DNA of 64,000 nt, from NCBI RefSeq assembly GCF_000365025.1, contig NZ_KB823014.1:279316-343315 (forward strand), written 5' to 3'. The notes beneath the pieces were generated by a model, which was given only the letters and a program-made list of their open reading frames with translations, made no database searches and had not been told where the DNA came from. The position numbers were made by a program, and so were the translations under genes. The stretch comes from Robiginitomaculum antarcticum DSM 21748 (GTDB lineage Bacteria; Pseudomonadota; Alphaproteobacteria; Caulobacterales; Maricaulaceae). Shown in pieces: positions 45,158-55,124 of the stretch (its first letter is position 1; every line of letters starts with the position of its first letter).

Positions 45158-46186
45158 TTAAGCCGTAAACGGCATCAGATGGACTGTCATTGTCGTGCCT
45201 TTGCCCATTTTACTGTTAATCACCAGACGTCCGCGGTGTCGGTTAATGATATGTTTGGCGATCGCAAGACCCAGACCTGTCCCGCCCATTTCACGCGAGC
45301 GTCCTTTATCGACACGGTAAAACCGCTCCGTCAGACGCGGTATATGTTTGGACTCAATGCCTTCGCCATAATCATGAACTGTGATTCGGACACCATCCAG
45401 CAAGCCCTCGCCTTCGGACGGTGTTTGACGGATATCAACATCAACATAACTTCCCGGCGGCGTGTAACGCAGTGCGTTTTCAATGATATTTTGAAACACT
45501 TCCGTCAGCAAATCCGCGTCACCGCGCACTTCGGGAACCGTGTCGTGACATGTGATACGCACCCGGCCGGGATAATCCACATCGGCAGCAGCCAGCGCGG
45601 ATTCTACTTGCTTTATTATGCTGAGGAGATCTACTGAATCGCTAGGAACGATATGTTCCTGAGCTTCGAACTTCGATAAGGACAGCAAGTCCTGCACTAT
45701 GCGCGACATGCGCTGTGTTTCCCCGTCCATTAACTCCAAAAACCGCTCCCGCGCGGCTTCGTCATAGCGCGCCGGTCCGCGCAGCGTTTCGACCATTCCG
45801 ATCACCGATGTTAGGGGCGAGCGCAGTTCATGACTGACATTGGCCACAAATGTACTTCTGGCGCGCTCAGCTTCTAATTCTGCGGACACATCCACAAATG
45901 TTAACAAACAGCGGCTTTTTAATTTGTCGCCGACAGGCGCGGCGGTAATTTGAAACACGCGCTGCGTCTGAAACGTCAGGGACGTTTCCAGCATTTTCAT
46001 TTTACGCTCTTTGATAGATAAATTCACCAAAGACAGCACTTCAGGATGCCTTATAATCCGGATAAGGTAGACATCCGTAAGCTTACGGCCAAAGAGTGTC
46101 TGTGCTGCAGAATTAGCCTCAATAATGCGTAAATTCGACGCCAGCAGCAATGCCGGATAGGGCATAGCATCCACAAAACTCGGCAT
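45158..46186 (-). CDS. phoR: Phosphate regulon sensor histidine kinase PhoR, without membrane anchor
   Basis: This 342-residue kinase has a PAS domain (residues 1-100), a dimerisation domain with phosphoacceptor His119 in FVANVSHELRSPLTSVIGMVETL, and a HATPase domain with N box NIIENALRYT, G1 DYGEGIE and G2 GGTGLGLAIAKH. That PhoR-specific phrase and the phoU-phoB neighbours identify it. Usual PhoR proteins have N-terminal membrane helices and are about 430 residues long; here the protein starts directly at the PAS domain. An in-frame stop lies just upstream and the degP-like gene ends 21 bases before, so no anchor can be gained by extending the frame. GGGGGA precedes the ATG. Confidence 0.9.
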   Translation of the reverse strand: MPSFVDAMPYPALLLASNLRIIEANSAAQTLFGRKLTDVYLIRIIRHPEVLSLVNLSIKERKMKMLETSLTFQTQRVFQITAAPVGDKLKSRCLLTFVDVSAELEAERARSTFVANVSHELRSPLTSVIGMVETLRGPARYDEAARERFLELMDGETQRMSRIVQDLLSLSKFEAQEHIVPSDSVDLLSIIKQVESALAAADVDYPGRVRITCHDTVPEVRGDADLLTEVFQNIIENALRYTPPGSYVDVDIRQTPSEGEGLLDGVRITVHDYGEGIESKHIPRLTERFYRVDKGRSREMGGTGLGLAIAKHIINRHRGRLVINSKMGKGTTMTVHLMPFTA

Positions 46187-46207
46187 ATGTCCCCCGGCTA
46201 AAAGAAT

Positions 46208-47686
46208 TTAAAAGCGTATAGTGCCTTGCCGTATGCGCCCGCCACGGTCAACTTCGACAGTCCACATATCCCGCGTCTCCGCGCCTTCTACTATATCAGC
46301 CAGATCGTCAGTGGTTTTAATCGTCTGCTCATTAACCGACAGCATGATATCGCCGGGTCTGAACCGGCGGGCTGCGGGGCTGCGCGATGCAATATCTGTA
46401 ATCACGACGCCGCGAATAAAGGGGTCAAAGCCGATTTCCTCAGCCAGTTTGGGAGACATATTAACGGCCGTTATTCCGGCAAACGGGCTGTCATCATCGA
46501 TAAATACCTCTGCGCGGCTCGGTGTTTCGGTCGGCAGCGTAATGCGCAGGCGTTTGGTTTGCTCCTTGCCCTCTGACCAGATGCGTATGTTAGAGCGGCT
46601 ATCCGGCTCCAGCGTGGCCATTTTAAAAGCGATACCGCTATCGTCATTGACATCTGTGCCGCCGATTGACAGCACCACATCGCCTTTGGTCAAGCCCGAT
46701 TGATCCGCCGGACCGCCGGGGTAAACCTCTCCGATAATTGCGCCGCGGGGACGATCCAGACCCATAGCCTGCGCCATTTCACTGCTGACAGCCTGCGTGC
46801 GTGCGCCCAGCCACGGCCGTGCAATGACACCGTCCGCCAGAGCGCTTTTGACTGCGCGGCTGACCAGTTCCGCCGGAATGGCGAGGCCGACACCGTTAGA
46901 GCCGCCGCCTTTGGATAAAATAGCCGTATTTACGCCGACAAGTTCGCCGCTCATATCGATTAGTGCGCCGCCCGAATTTCCGGGATTAATTGCGGCGTCA
47001 GTCTGTATAAAGGATGAAAAATCCGAAACAGTGGTGCGGCCCTTGGCTGAAATAATGCCGCTGGTGACGGTTTGTCCAACGCCAAAAGGGTTCCCTATGG
47101 CCAGCACGATATCACCGACTTCCAGATTGCGATCACCGCTTATGTTAAGAAACGGCAAGGTCTGGCCTTCGGTATCCATTTGCAAAACGGCAATATCCAG
47201 CTTGTCATCCTTAGCAATAAGTTTGGCCTTGTATTCACGGCGGTCAGAGAGCTGTATCGTCAATTCCTGCGCGCCCTGCACAACATGGGCATTGGTCACG
47301 ATAACGCCCTGACTGCGTACAATGACGCCGGAGCCCAGAGAGCGCTCCATACGCTCGCGCGGGACGCCGCGCATGATCCATCCGCCGCCAAAGCTCATCA
47401 TCGGACTGTCGCGCACACGGCGCGTGCTTTGCACGCTGACCACAGCGGGCGCCGTCAATTTGACCAGCGGCGCAAAACTCATACGCATATCCAGCGCAGT
47501 TTGCGGCACGCTGCGCGTTTCAAGTTCGGTCTGCGGAATTTCAGGCAAACCGATTTGCGCCGTAATTATGGGAGCGCTAATGGCTGCCCCGCCAAGCAGA
47601 AGCGCGGCAAGGCCGGCTTTCAAAGCTGTAAGTTTCGATTTAGGCAGCTCTGCGCGCCCGCGCCTGGTATCTGTTTTATATGTCAT
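46208..47686 (-). CDS. DegP/HtrA-type periplasmic serine protease
   Basis: This 492-residue protein has an N-terminal signal or anchor (LTALKAGLAALLLGGAAISAP), a trypsin-like domain with catalytic His134 (VTNAHVV), Asp164 (LDIAVL) and Ser238 (INPGNSGGAL), and two PDZ domains (about 295-375 and 405-490). It degrades or refolds damaged periplasmic proteins. Length and two PDZ domains match DegP/MucD rather than DegS. It lies 21 bases ahead of phoR on the same strand, so the phoR message may come from its promoter. Confidence 0.94.
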   Translation of the reverse strand: MTYKTDTRRGRAELPKSKLTALKAGLAALLLGGAAISAPIITAQIGLPEIPQTELETRSVPQTALDMRMSFAPLVKLTAPAVVSVQSTRRVRDSPMMSFGGGWIMRGVPRERMERSLGSGVIVRSQGVIVTNAHVVQGAQELTIQLSDRREYKAKLIAKDDKLDIAVLQMDTEGQTLPFLNISGDRNLEVGDIVLAIGNPFGVGQTVTSGIISAKGRTTVSDFSSFIQTDAAINPGNSGGALIDMSGELVGVNTAILSKGGGSNGVGLAIPAELVSRAVKSALADGVIARPWLGARTQAVSSEMAQAMGLDRPRGAIIGEVYPGGPADQSGLTKGDVVLSIGGTDVNDDSGIAFKMATLEPDSRSNIRIWSEGKEQTKRLRITLPTETPSRAEVFIDDDSPFAGITAVNMSPKLAEEIGFDPFIRGVVITDIASRSPAARRFRPGDIMLSVNEQTIKTTDDLADIVEGAETRDMWTVEVDRGGRIRQGTIRF

Positions 47687-47840
47687 GGTCTATATCTAGG
47701 CGCGGGGAGAGACTTAAAAAAGGCAAAGCGGCAGAATATTTCGTGAAAAAGTGGTTAGGGTCGCGCGCATAGGCGTCGTGCGACGCGGCGTTGCGCAATC
47801 CGCCCATAGTCCCTATGTCACCTTCATGAAGATGCAGCCT

Positions 47841-48164
47841 ATGACAAAATCCGATTCCGGCCCGCTTACGGGTGAACAATGCCAAACCATGAGCGAGGTC
47901 CGCGAAGGCGTTGACGCGCTGGATCGCGAGATTGTCGCGCTGCTTGTGCGCCGTCAGGCCTATATGAGCGCCGCCGCCCGGATTAAGGGTTCGCGCGACG
48001 CTGTCTATGACGGTGAACGCATCGAGGATGTCGTGGCCAAAGTGGTGTCCGAAGCCCAAAAAGCGGGGCTGTCTCCTAATATTGCAGAGCCGGTCTGGCG
48101 CGAACTTATCGCGCGCTGCATTGATTTTGAATTTGCTAAATTCGACGCATTGCGCGGCGCATAA
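47841..48164 (+). CDS. Chorismate mutase (AroQ type II)
   Basis: This 107-residue all-helical protein fits monofunctional AroQ chorismate mutase, which turns chorismate into prephenate for phenylalanine and tyrosine synthesis. The pattern VREGVDALDREIVALLVRRQAYMSAAARIK holds the catalytic Arg and Lys positions of the first helix, and RIEDVVAKVVSEAQKAGLSP with VWRELIARCIDFEF gives helices 2 and 3. Isochorismate-pyruvate lyases share this fold, so that activity cannot be excluded. Three ATGs lie close together (47826, 47832, 47841) and none has a strong ribosome site; the last gives the most compact family-like start. Confidence 0.85.
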   Translation: MTKSDSGPLTGEQCQTMSEVREGVDALDREIVALLVRRQAYMSAAARIKGSRDAVYDGERIEDVVAKVVSEAQKAGLSPNIAEPVWRELIARCIDFEFAKFDALRGA

Positions 48165-48170
48165 CCGCTT

Positions 48171-48620
48171 TTAAAAGGCCTGTACGCTGTAAGGCAGGGT
48201 TTCAAATATCGGATCCAAATAACGATCGCGGTTCTGGTTTGACCAATTCGGAATATTTTTGATACAGAAATAGCGCGTTTGCGGCGCTTGGCCGGATTTG
48301 GCGCGCAAAGCTTCGTCGCGTGCAAAGGTTTGAATTTCCGACAACGGTGTGACTGCGCCGCTCGTGCAGCTCTCTATAATATCCTGCCCAAGCTGTTGAT
48401 CGACACGTTTAAATTCTGTGCGGTTATAGGCGACAAAACTGCGCGCCACGCGGTTACCTTCAAGATATTTTACATGCACCATGCGGCGGTAATTCGGGAT
48501 ATCGGACGGCGATGTTTCGATAAGAAGCGTCGGACTGACATCCTGCGCGGTGGCGGTAGCAGATCCAAAAATTGGTAGCACAAATGCCGCCATTAGTGCT
48601 GTAATCCGTGCTGCCCGCAT
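48171..48620 (-). CDS. Uncharacterised secreted protein
   Basis: This 149-residue protein has a signal peptide (MRAARITALMAAFVLPIFGSATATAQ, cut after ATAQ) and a mature part of about 123 residues with two cysteines (IIESCTSG and TRYFCIKN) that could pair. I recognise no family. The ATG at 48620 has GGAG six bases upstream; another ATG twelve bases earlier is less well placed. It converges with the chorismate mutase gene with only six bases between. Confidence 0.7.
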   Translation of the reverse strand: MRAARITALMAAFVLPIFGSATATAQDVSPTLLIETSPSDIPNYRRMVHVKYLEGNRVARSFVAYNRTEFKRVDQQLGQDIIESCTSGAVTPLSEIQTFARDEALRAKSGQAPQTRYFCIKNIPNWSNQNRDRYLDPIFETLPYSVQAF

Positions 48621-48808
48621 AATCGTCTCCATAAATCTGGCCGTCCTTCATTGCGAAGCATAAGCATCACACATTACGCTGCAATATTGTTGCGCAGCGT
48701 CTAGCATATGGATTCTGAACGTAAAATGGACGCGCTACGGGCGAGCGCGTTCATTATATTCCGCCATGATTTGGGGTCACGGACGGGAGATTTTAAATCA
48801 AACCCTAA

Positions 48809-50332
48809 TTATTCGTCCAGCTCTGCCCGAGCTTTGGCCAAGGCTTTGCGGGCGGCGGCGAGACTACGTGTGGCCTGTGGGGATAGGTTATCATCGTCAA
48901 GCTGCATCTCACTAATTATGGCTTGAGCGGCCTTAATACGGGCCTGGACGCTCATATTCGGCGGCATAGGCGGATGCATGCCGGCGTGGGGCGGCATAGG
49001 GCGATCCATGTGGTCAGAGATAATCCATTCTTCGTCGTCACCCATTTTTAACGCATAGCCCTGCCCCTGCATGACTTTGACGTCATAGCTTTCAAGATCT
49101 TCCAGATTAATCTTACGCTTCTGGCCTGTGACTTTGTCGGTCTCCCACGCTTCGACTTCGCCGTCATTGACTTCGACAGTCAGAATCTTATCAACCTTTT
49201 TGCCGTTATCATCCGACATGATCCGAATCACGGATTTTGTTTTCTGGACGTCTTTATGCTTGCCCGCGCCGGCCATGCCGTCTTCCGGATCTGCAGAGGC
49301 CACATAGGGGGCGGAGAGTAGCGCGCCGCCTGCAAGTAAGAGTGCCGCGAGAGCTGTGCCGGTACGGCGGTGTTTTGGTGAAGATTTAAGCATCATGAGT
49401 CTGTCCTTTAAAGGGTGGGTTAACGTAAGACCAAGCGCGGGCTCGGCGGTGAAGCGTCTCTTATGTCCTGACTTCGGAACGGGGGAGCCCGGCGCAGTAT
49501 GCGTTGCCATATGCAGCAAAGTCTGCGCGTATCGACGCGCCGGAGTTTCGCCGTCAATATAAGGTAGAAGCGAAGCATCGCAGGCTGCTTCCTGATCAGC
49601 GCGAAACGCGCGCGCCGCCATATGGATGACGGGGTTAAACCACCCCAGCGCAGTCAGGGTTATAACGGCGGTTTGAGCCGGCAAATCATGACGGCGCACA
49701 TGCATTAGCTCGTGCAAAAGGGTTAGGTTTTGTTGATCAACTGACAGACGGGTTTCAAAATCGCGCGGCAGGATAATGATAGGTCTAAATAGCCCCGTTA
49801 TACAGGGCCCTTGCCCCGTCATCATACGCACGCGAACGGAGCCTTTAACGCCGATCCGGCTTGCAATTCGCCGCATTTTATCGCCTACCGCATCGCTTGG
49901 ATCTACGGAGCTGGATTTGATATGGCGCAAATACAGGATTTGGCGAATGGCCTGGCCTGTCACCCAAAGCGCCGCGCCGAACAGCCAGAGCGCCAACATT
50001 ATTGCTGTCCAGTCTAGGGATACCGCCGGCGCTATAATTTGTTCGTATTGCACGACTGGCGGCGAAATACCGCTCACAGCTACTTGCGGCGCGGCACTCT
50101 CACCACCGAGCCACGGCACGGCGATAGATGGTAGAAACAGACGCAATATAGGTAACGCCCAGAGCATATAGGCGGCGCGCGCGCCAAAGAGGCGGGCAAA
50201 TGGGCGGCGAATAATCAAGATAAAGAGACATAACCCCGTTACCGCCAATCCCGTTTGCACCGCCCAATCCGCAATCGTTCCTGCGCTCCAAAACAGATCA
50301 GATGCGAAATTTGAAAAAGCCTGCCCGGTCAT
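48809..50332 (-). CDS. M56-family (BlaR1/MecR1-like) membrane metalloprotease
   Basis: This 507-residue protein has about four membrane helices in its first half and the zinc motif HELMH (207-211) in LTLLHELMHVRRHDL, as in BlaR1/MecR1. Unlike BlaR1 it has no penicillin-binding sensor domain. After the last membrane helix (about 325-345) comes an exported acidic region with DDNGKKVDKILTVEVNDGEVEAWE and a helical tail. By analogy with BlaR1 it should cleave the partner BlaI-type repressor, directly or indirectly, when a signal arrives. Its start overlaps the repressor stop as ATGA. Confidence 0.9.
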   Translation of the reverse strand: MTGQAFSNFASDLFWSAGTIADWAVQTGLAVTGLCLFILIIRRPFARLFGARAAYMLWALPILRLFLPSIAVPWLGGESAAPQVAVSGISPPVVQYEQIIAPAVSLDWTAIMLALWLFGAALWVTGQAIRQILYLRHIKSSSVDPSDAVGDKMRRIASRIGVKGSVRVRMMTGQGPCITGLFRPIIILPRDFETRLSVDQQNLTLLHELMHVRRHDLPAQTAVITLTALGWFNPVIHMAARAFRADQEAACDASLLPYIDGETPARRYAQTLLHMATHTAPGSPVPKSGHKRRFTAEPALGLTLTHPLKDRLMMLKSSPKHRRTGTALAALLLAGGALLSAPYVASADPEDGMAGAGKHKDVQKTKSVIRIMSDDNGKKVDKILTVEVNDGEVEAWETDKVTGQKRKINLEDLESYDVKVMQGQGYALKMGDDEEWIISDHMDRPMPPHAGMHPPMPPNMSVQARIKAAQAIISEMQLDDDNLSPQATRSLAAARKALAKARAELDE

Positions 50333-50697
50333 GATTTCAGCTCCGCTATGAGCGCTTCAAGCTCTGCAATATCGTCATCGCTCAGCCCTTTGCCTTCGGC
50401 TAAATGCGCGACGAGCGGCGCGGCGCGGCCGCCAAATAATCGGTCAGCTAAATGCCGCGTAGCGCGGCCCGTCACAGTGCCGCGCTCGACGGCTGGGCTA
50501 TATAAAAAACGGCGACCTTGCGGCTTTGTCCCGACAGCGCCCTTTTCGACCAGTCTCGACAGCAAGGTTTTGACCGTGCGTTGGCTCCAGTCCTGGGCAT
50601 CCAAACGCTGCGCAATATCGGCCGCAGCCAGCGGATGTTCGCGCCACAGCACATCCATCACATGCATTTCGGCTTCTGATATATTAGGCAGTGTCAT
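50329..50697 (-). CDS. BlaI/MecI/CopY-family repressor
   Basis: This 122-residue repressor has the N-terminal winged helix of the BlaI/MecI family (ISEAEMHVMDVLWREHPLAAADIAQRL ... QRTVKTLLSRLVEKGAV) and a C-terminal dimerisation helix. It binds TACA-type dyads. Two such dyads lie just upstream of its start, at 50710-50725 and 50735-50750, over a clear promoter, so it is autoregulated together with the M56 gene. The two genes overlap by four bases. Confidence 0.93.
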   Translation of the reverse strand: MTLPNISEAEMHVMDVLWREHPLAAADIAQRLDAQDWSQRTVKTLLSRLVEKGAVGTKPQGRRFLYSPAVERGTVTGRATRHLADRLFGGRAAPLVAHLAEGKGLSDDDIAELEALIAELKS

Positions 50698-50709
50698 AAA
50701 ATTCTCATT

Positions 50710-50750
50710 GATTACATATGTAGTCGTTAAGAGCGATTACGCTTGTAGTC
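50710..50750 (-). promoter_or_regulatory. Twin BlaI-type operators
   Basis: GATTACATATGTAGTC (50710-50725) and GATTACGCTTGTAGTC (50735-50750) share the palindromic frame GATTAC-N4-GTAGTC and are 25 bases apart. The core TACATATGTA matches the TACA-N2-TGTA type used by BlaI/MecI. One site lies between the -35 and -10 and the other on the expected transcription start. Confidence 0.85.
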
Positions 50751-50752
50751 AA
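50724..50752 (-). promoter_or_regulatory. Promoter of the BlaI/M56 pair
   Basis: On the minus strand TTGACT (50752-50747) and TAACGA (50729-50724) are 17 bases apart, directly overlapping the two operators. Confidence 0.65.
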
Positions 50753-50790
50753 TATATAAAATATGAAGATTTGGAGAGGTGTCGCCCCAA

Positions 50791-50820
50791 CAAAAAACCC
50801 CCCGGCGATGCCGGAGGGTC
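50791..50820 (-). terminator. Rho-independent terminator of the rpoBC operon
   Basis: On the minus strand a GC-rich hairpin with arms CCCTCCGG and CCGGGGGG around CATCG is followed by TTTTTTG. It lies 26 bases after the rpoC stop. Confidence 0.9.
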
Positions 50821-50845
50821 TAAACTTTTTACAATGTCGCTGTGA

Positions 50846-53800
50846 CTACGCCGCAGGGGCTTCATCCGCGATCTCTGCCGGGAACTCTTCGAGACCCGCT
50901 TGCGCTTCAGCGCGGCGTTCATCGATAAGTTTCGTGTCACGCTCATTGGCCAGTTTCTGGTACTTACGCAGATTTGCGCCTGTACCCGCCGGGATGAGAC
51001 GGCCCACGATAACGTTCTCTTTCAGGCCTTCCAACATGTCTTCCTTACCCTGTACTGACGCTTCGGTCAGAACGCGGGTGGTTTCCTGGAATGACGCCGC
51101 AGAGATAAAGCTGCGGGTTTGCAGTGACGCCTTGGTAATACCAAGCAGAATAGGCTTAGCCGTCGCCGGACGCTTATTCTTGTCACGCTCCAGCAGAGCT
51201 TGATTGGTATTTTCAAACTCGATCTTATCAAGCTGTTCACCGCGTAGAAGCGAAGTTTCGCCCGGATCAATGACTTCGACTTTTTGAAGCATCTGGCGAA
51301 CAATTGTCTCAATGTGCTTGTCGTTAATCGGCACGCCTTGCAGACGGTAAACGCCCTGAACTTCGTCGACCAGATATTGGGCCAGAGCCTCAATACCCAT
51401 GATCTCCAAAATATCATGCGGCGCAGGATTACCATCAATCAGATAGTCGCCTTTGCGAACCATATCACCTTCTTGAACCGCCATATGCTTACCTTTGGCA
51501 ATCAAATATTCGGTCGCTTCGACATTCTCGTCGACAGGATTAAGGCGAACGCGGCGCTTATTTTTATAATCACGCGTAAATTCGACCGTACCGTCAATAT
51601 CGGCAATCACGGCATCGTCTTTCGGACGGCGTGCTTCGAACAGCTCGGCAACACGCGGCAAACCACCAGTAATGTCGCGCTGTGTTGCGCCGCCTTTCGG
51701 GATACGTGCAATGACGTCGCCCGGCTTGACTTTGTCGCCGGCATTGACAGACAGAACCGCGCCAACGGCCAGCATATAGTTAGCCACATTTCCGGTCGCC
51801 AGTTTCACAGGCTCGCCATTTTTGTCCTGAACGACGGCCAGAGGCTGCAAACCGCCGCCTTTGGAGCTACCGCGCCAGTCAATGATACGCTTGGATGAAA
51901 TGCCGGTTTCCTCATCGGTCTCATCTTTGGCAGACACGCCTTCGACGATATCGAGTAGGTTAATTTCGCCGGCCACTTCCGTGATAATCGGCGTGGCATA
52001 GGGATCCCATTCCGCAATCCGGTCACCGCGTTTAATCTTAGTGCCGTCTTTCGGCGTGACGCGATAGCCATAGGACACTTTATGTGATTCCAGCTCTTTG
52101 CCGTCACCGTCGACAACACGAATAGTCATGTTACGGCCCAGCACAACGTAAATGCCGCGCTCGTCTTTTACGACATTGCCGTCAACATATTCGATCGTGC
52201 CTTCATTGGAGGACTCGACAACAGATTTATCAGAAACCGAGGCCGTACCGCCAATATGGAACGTCCGCATAGTTAGCTGCGTACCCGGCTCACCAATAGA
52301 CTGCGCTGCGATAACACCGACAGCTTCTCCCATATTGACCTTCGTCCCACGGGCCAGATCGCGGCCATAACAGGTCGCACAAATGCCGTTACGGGTTTCG
52401 CAGGTCAGAGGACTGCGCACGCGCGCATCCTGCAAACCGGACTCATCAATCTGAGCCATCAATATTTCTTCGATATAGGTGTTGGCCGGAGCAATCATAT
52501 CGCCGGTGCGCGGGTCAAGAATGTCTTCTGCACAAGAACGGCCCAGCATACGTTCGCCAAGGCTAACCTGAACTTCACCGCCGTCAACAACAGGCTTAAG
52601 CGTGATGCCCTCGACCGTGCCGCAATCCTGTTCATTAACAATACAATCCTGCGCCACATCGACGAGACGGCGTGTCAGATAACCGGAGTTCGCGGTTTTC
52701 AAAGCCGTATCAGCCAGACCCTTACGGGCCCCATGGGTCGAGTTAAAGTAATCCAGAACCGACAGGCCCTCTTTAAAGTTAGCGGTAATCGGCGTTTCGA
52801 TAATCTCACCGGACGGCTTGGCCATAAGACCGCGCATACCCGCAAGCTGCTTCATCTGGTTTTTGGAACCCCGCGCGCCGGAATCGGCCATCATAAAGAC
52901 AGAATTGATCAATTTACGCGGACGCGCGGCTTCGGCCATCATAGCGTCAGCCACTTTATCCGTACATTTTGACCAAGCGTCGACAACTTTGTTATATTTC
53001 TCGCCTTTGGTAATCAGACCGTCAGCATATTGCTGTTCAAAGTCATTCACCAATGCCGAGGTTTCGTCGACCAGGATTTTCTTCTCGGCCGGGATGATCA
53101 TGTCATCCTTACCGAAAGAAATACCGGCTTTCGCCGCCTGTTTGAACCCGAGGCCCATAATTTTATCAGCGAAAATCACTGTCGCCTTCTGTCCGGCGTG
53201 GCGATACACCACGTCAATCAAATTACCGATGGCCTTTTTCGTCAGCACTTTATTGACTAGGCTATACGGAACCTCATGATGATCAGGCAAATATTCCGCA
53301 ATCATCATACGTCCCGCTGTCGTTTCAGCAGCCTCGCGCGTGATGGTGCCGTCCTCGGCAGTAACGTTAAAGCGGGCAATAATCTTAGTATGGATATTGA
53401 TATGTCCGCCATCCATAGCGGCTTCCAGCTCGGCCATATCCGCAATCATGCGGCCTTCGCCTTTTTCGCCTTCGCCCATAATGGACATGTAATACAGACC
53501 CAAAATAATATCCTGTGACGGGACAATAATCGGCTTGCCATTGGCCGGTGACAGGATGTTGTTCGTCGACATCATCAAAACGCGGGCTTCGAGCTGCGCT
53601 TCGATAGACAGAGGAACGTGAACCGCCATTTGGTCACCGTCAAAGTCAGCGTTAAACGCCGCGCAGACGAGCGGGTGAAGCTGGATCGCTTTACCTTCGG
53701 TTAGCACGGGTTCGAACGCCTGGATGCCAAGCCTGTGAAGCGTCGGCGCGCGGTTAAGCAAAACCGGATGTTCACGGATAACCTCGTCGAGGATATCCCA

Positions 53801-55030
53801 CACTTCAGGACGCTGTTTTTCAACCATTTTCTTAGACTGTTTAACAGTGCCTGAGAGACCTTTGGCGTCAAGGCGTGCATAAATAAACGGTTTGAACAGC
53901 TCGAGCGCCATTTTCTTAGGCAGACCGCATTGATGCAGTTTAAGCTCAGGGCCAACCACGATAACGGAACGTCCGGAATAGTCGACGCGCTTACCGAGCA
54001 GATTCTGACGGAAGCGGCCCTGCTTACCTTTAAGCATATCGGACATAGATTTCAGCGGACGCTTATTAGCGCCTGTAATCACGCGGCCACGACGGCCATT
54101 GTCAAACAAAGCATCAACAGATTCTTGCAACATGCGTTTTTCGTTACGCACGATAATATCGGGCGCGCGCAGCTCAATCAGACGTTTCAAACGGTTATTA
54201 CGGTTAATCACGCGGCGGTACAGATCGTTCAGATCAGAGGTCGCGAAACGGCCGCCATCCAGCGGCACAAGAGGACGCAATTCCGGCGGTATAACCGGAA
54301 CAACAGTCAGGATCATCCACTCGGGACGGTTGCCTGATGTCAGGAAAGATTCCAGCAATTTCAGACGCTTGGAGAACTTTTTTAGCTTCAGCTCTGAGCC
54401 TGTTTCGGTCATGTCAAACCGTGTGCGCTCAATCTCGGCCTCAAGATCAAGGTTCATCAGCATTTCGCGAACAGCTTCCGCGCCGATACCGGCAGTAAAG
54501 CTGTCTTCGCCAAATTCAGCCTGGGCGTCGACATATTCTTCTTCGGACAGGATCTGACGCTCAGCCATAGAGGTCAGGCCGGGCTCCGTCACGATATAGG
54601 ACTCGAAATACAGAACGCGCTCAACTTCTTTGAGCGTCATGTTCAGCATGGTCGAAATGCGCGACGGAAGCGATTTTAGAAACCAGATATGGGCGACAGG
54701 CGCGGCCAGTTCGATATGGCCCATACGTTCACGGCGAACGCGCGTCACTGTCACTTCAACGCCGCATTTTTCGCAGACGACGCCCTTATATTTCATCCGC
54801 TTATATTTGCCGCACAAACATTCATAATCTTTGGTCGGGCCAAAGATACGCGCGCAGAACAGGCCGTCTTTTTCAGGCTTGAACGTACGGTAATTTATGG
54901 TCTCCGGCTTGCGGATCTCACCGAAAGACCAGCTATGGATCTTCTCGGGCGATGCCAGAGAAATTTTAATGCGGTCAAAGGTCGGGCCTTCTTGCGCAGG
55001 ATTGAAAATGTTCATGACCTCTTGGTTCAT
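50846..55030 (-). CDS. rpoC: RNA polymerase beta' subunit
   Basis: This 1394-residue subunit holds the catalytic NADFDGD loop (460-466), whose three aspartates bind the active-site Mg2+. The N-terminal zinc site [20 protein letters not shown] and the second zinc cluster with [16 protein letters not shown] are present, as are the bridge and trigger region [21 protein letters not shown]. The C-terminus ends [10 protein letters not shown]. Length is normal for alphaproteobacteria. It follows rpoB with 94 bases between and ends at the terminator at 50791. Confidence 0.99.
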   Translation of the reverse strand: MNQEVMNIFNPAQEGPTFDRIKISLASPEKIHSWSFGEIRKPETINYRTFKPEKDGLFCARIFGPTKDYECLCGKYKRMKYKGVVCEKCGVEVTVTRVRRERMGHIELAAPVAHIWFLKSLPSRISTMLNMTLKEVERVLYFESYIVTEPGLTSMAERQILSEEEYVDAQAEFGEDSFTAGIGAEAVREMLMNLDLEAEIERTRFDMTETGSELKLKKFSKRLKLLESFLTSGNRPEWMILTVVPVIPPELRPLVPLDGGRFATSDLNDLYRRVINRNNRLKRLIELRAPDIIVRNEKRMLQESVDALFDNGRRGRVITGANKRPLKSMSDMLKGKQGRFRQNLLGKRVDYSGRSVIVVGPELKLHQCGLPKKMALELFKPFIYARLDAKGLSGTVKQSKKMVEKQRPEVWDILDEVIREHPVLLNRAPTLHRLGIQAFEPVLTEGKAIQLHPLVCAAFNADFDGDQMAVHVPLSIEAQLEARVLMMSTNNILSPANGKPIIVPSQDIILGLYYMSIMGEGEKGEGRMIADMAELEAAMDGGHINIHTKIIARFNVTAEDGTITREAAETTAGRMMIAEYLPDHHEVPYSLVNKVLTKKAIGNLIDVVYRHAGQKATVIFADKIMGLGFKQAAKAGISFGKDDMIIPAEKKILVDETSALVNDFEQQYADGLITKGEKYNKVVDAWSKCTDKVADAMMAEAARPRKLINSVFMMADSGARGSKNQMKQLAGMRGLMAKPSGEIIETPITANFKEGLSVLDYFNSTHGARKGLADTALKTANSGYLTRRLVDVAQDCIVNEQDCGTVEGITLKPVVDGGEVQVSLGERMLGRSCAEDILDPRTGDMIAPANTYIEEILMAQIDESGLQDARVRSPLTCETRNGICATCYGRDLARGTKVNMGEAVGVIAAQSIGEPGTQLTMRTFHIGGTASVSDKSVVESSNEGTIEYVDGNVVKDERGIYVVLGRNMTIRVVDGDGKELESHKVSYGYRVTPKDGTKIKRGDRIAEWDPYATPIITEVAGEINLLDIVEGVSAKDETDEETGISSKRIIDWRGSSKGGGLQPLAVVQDKNGEPVKLATGNVANYMLAVGAVLSVNAGDKVKPGDVIARIPKGGATQRDITGGLPRVAELFEARRPKDDAVIADIDGTVEFTRDYKNKRRVRLNPVDENVEATEYLIAKGKHMAVQEGDMVRKGDYLIDGNPAPHDILEIMGIEALAQYLVDEVQGVYRLQGVPINDKHIETIVRQMLQKVEVIDPGETSLLRGEQLDKIEFENTNQALLERDKNKRPATAKPILLGITKASLQTRSFISAASFQETTRVLTEASVQGKEDMLEGLKENVIVGRLIPAGTGANLRKYQKLANERDTKLIDERRAEAQAGLEEFPAEIADEAPAA

Positions 55031-55124
55031 AACTTTTTCCTCTTAGTGTGGAGCAAAACGCTCCGAAAAATTCAAATCGCCCGAATATACGGGCAAGCGG
55101 CCGGGAGGGGGAGACCCCCTGCCC

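Noticed and set aside
48676..48700. Inverted repeat ACGCTGC/GCAGCGT in the gap before the secreted-protein gene
   Set aside because: Only 7 bp with an 11-base loop and no T-run; too weak to call a terminator or operator.
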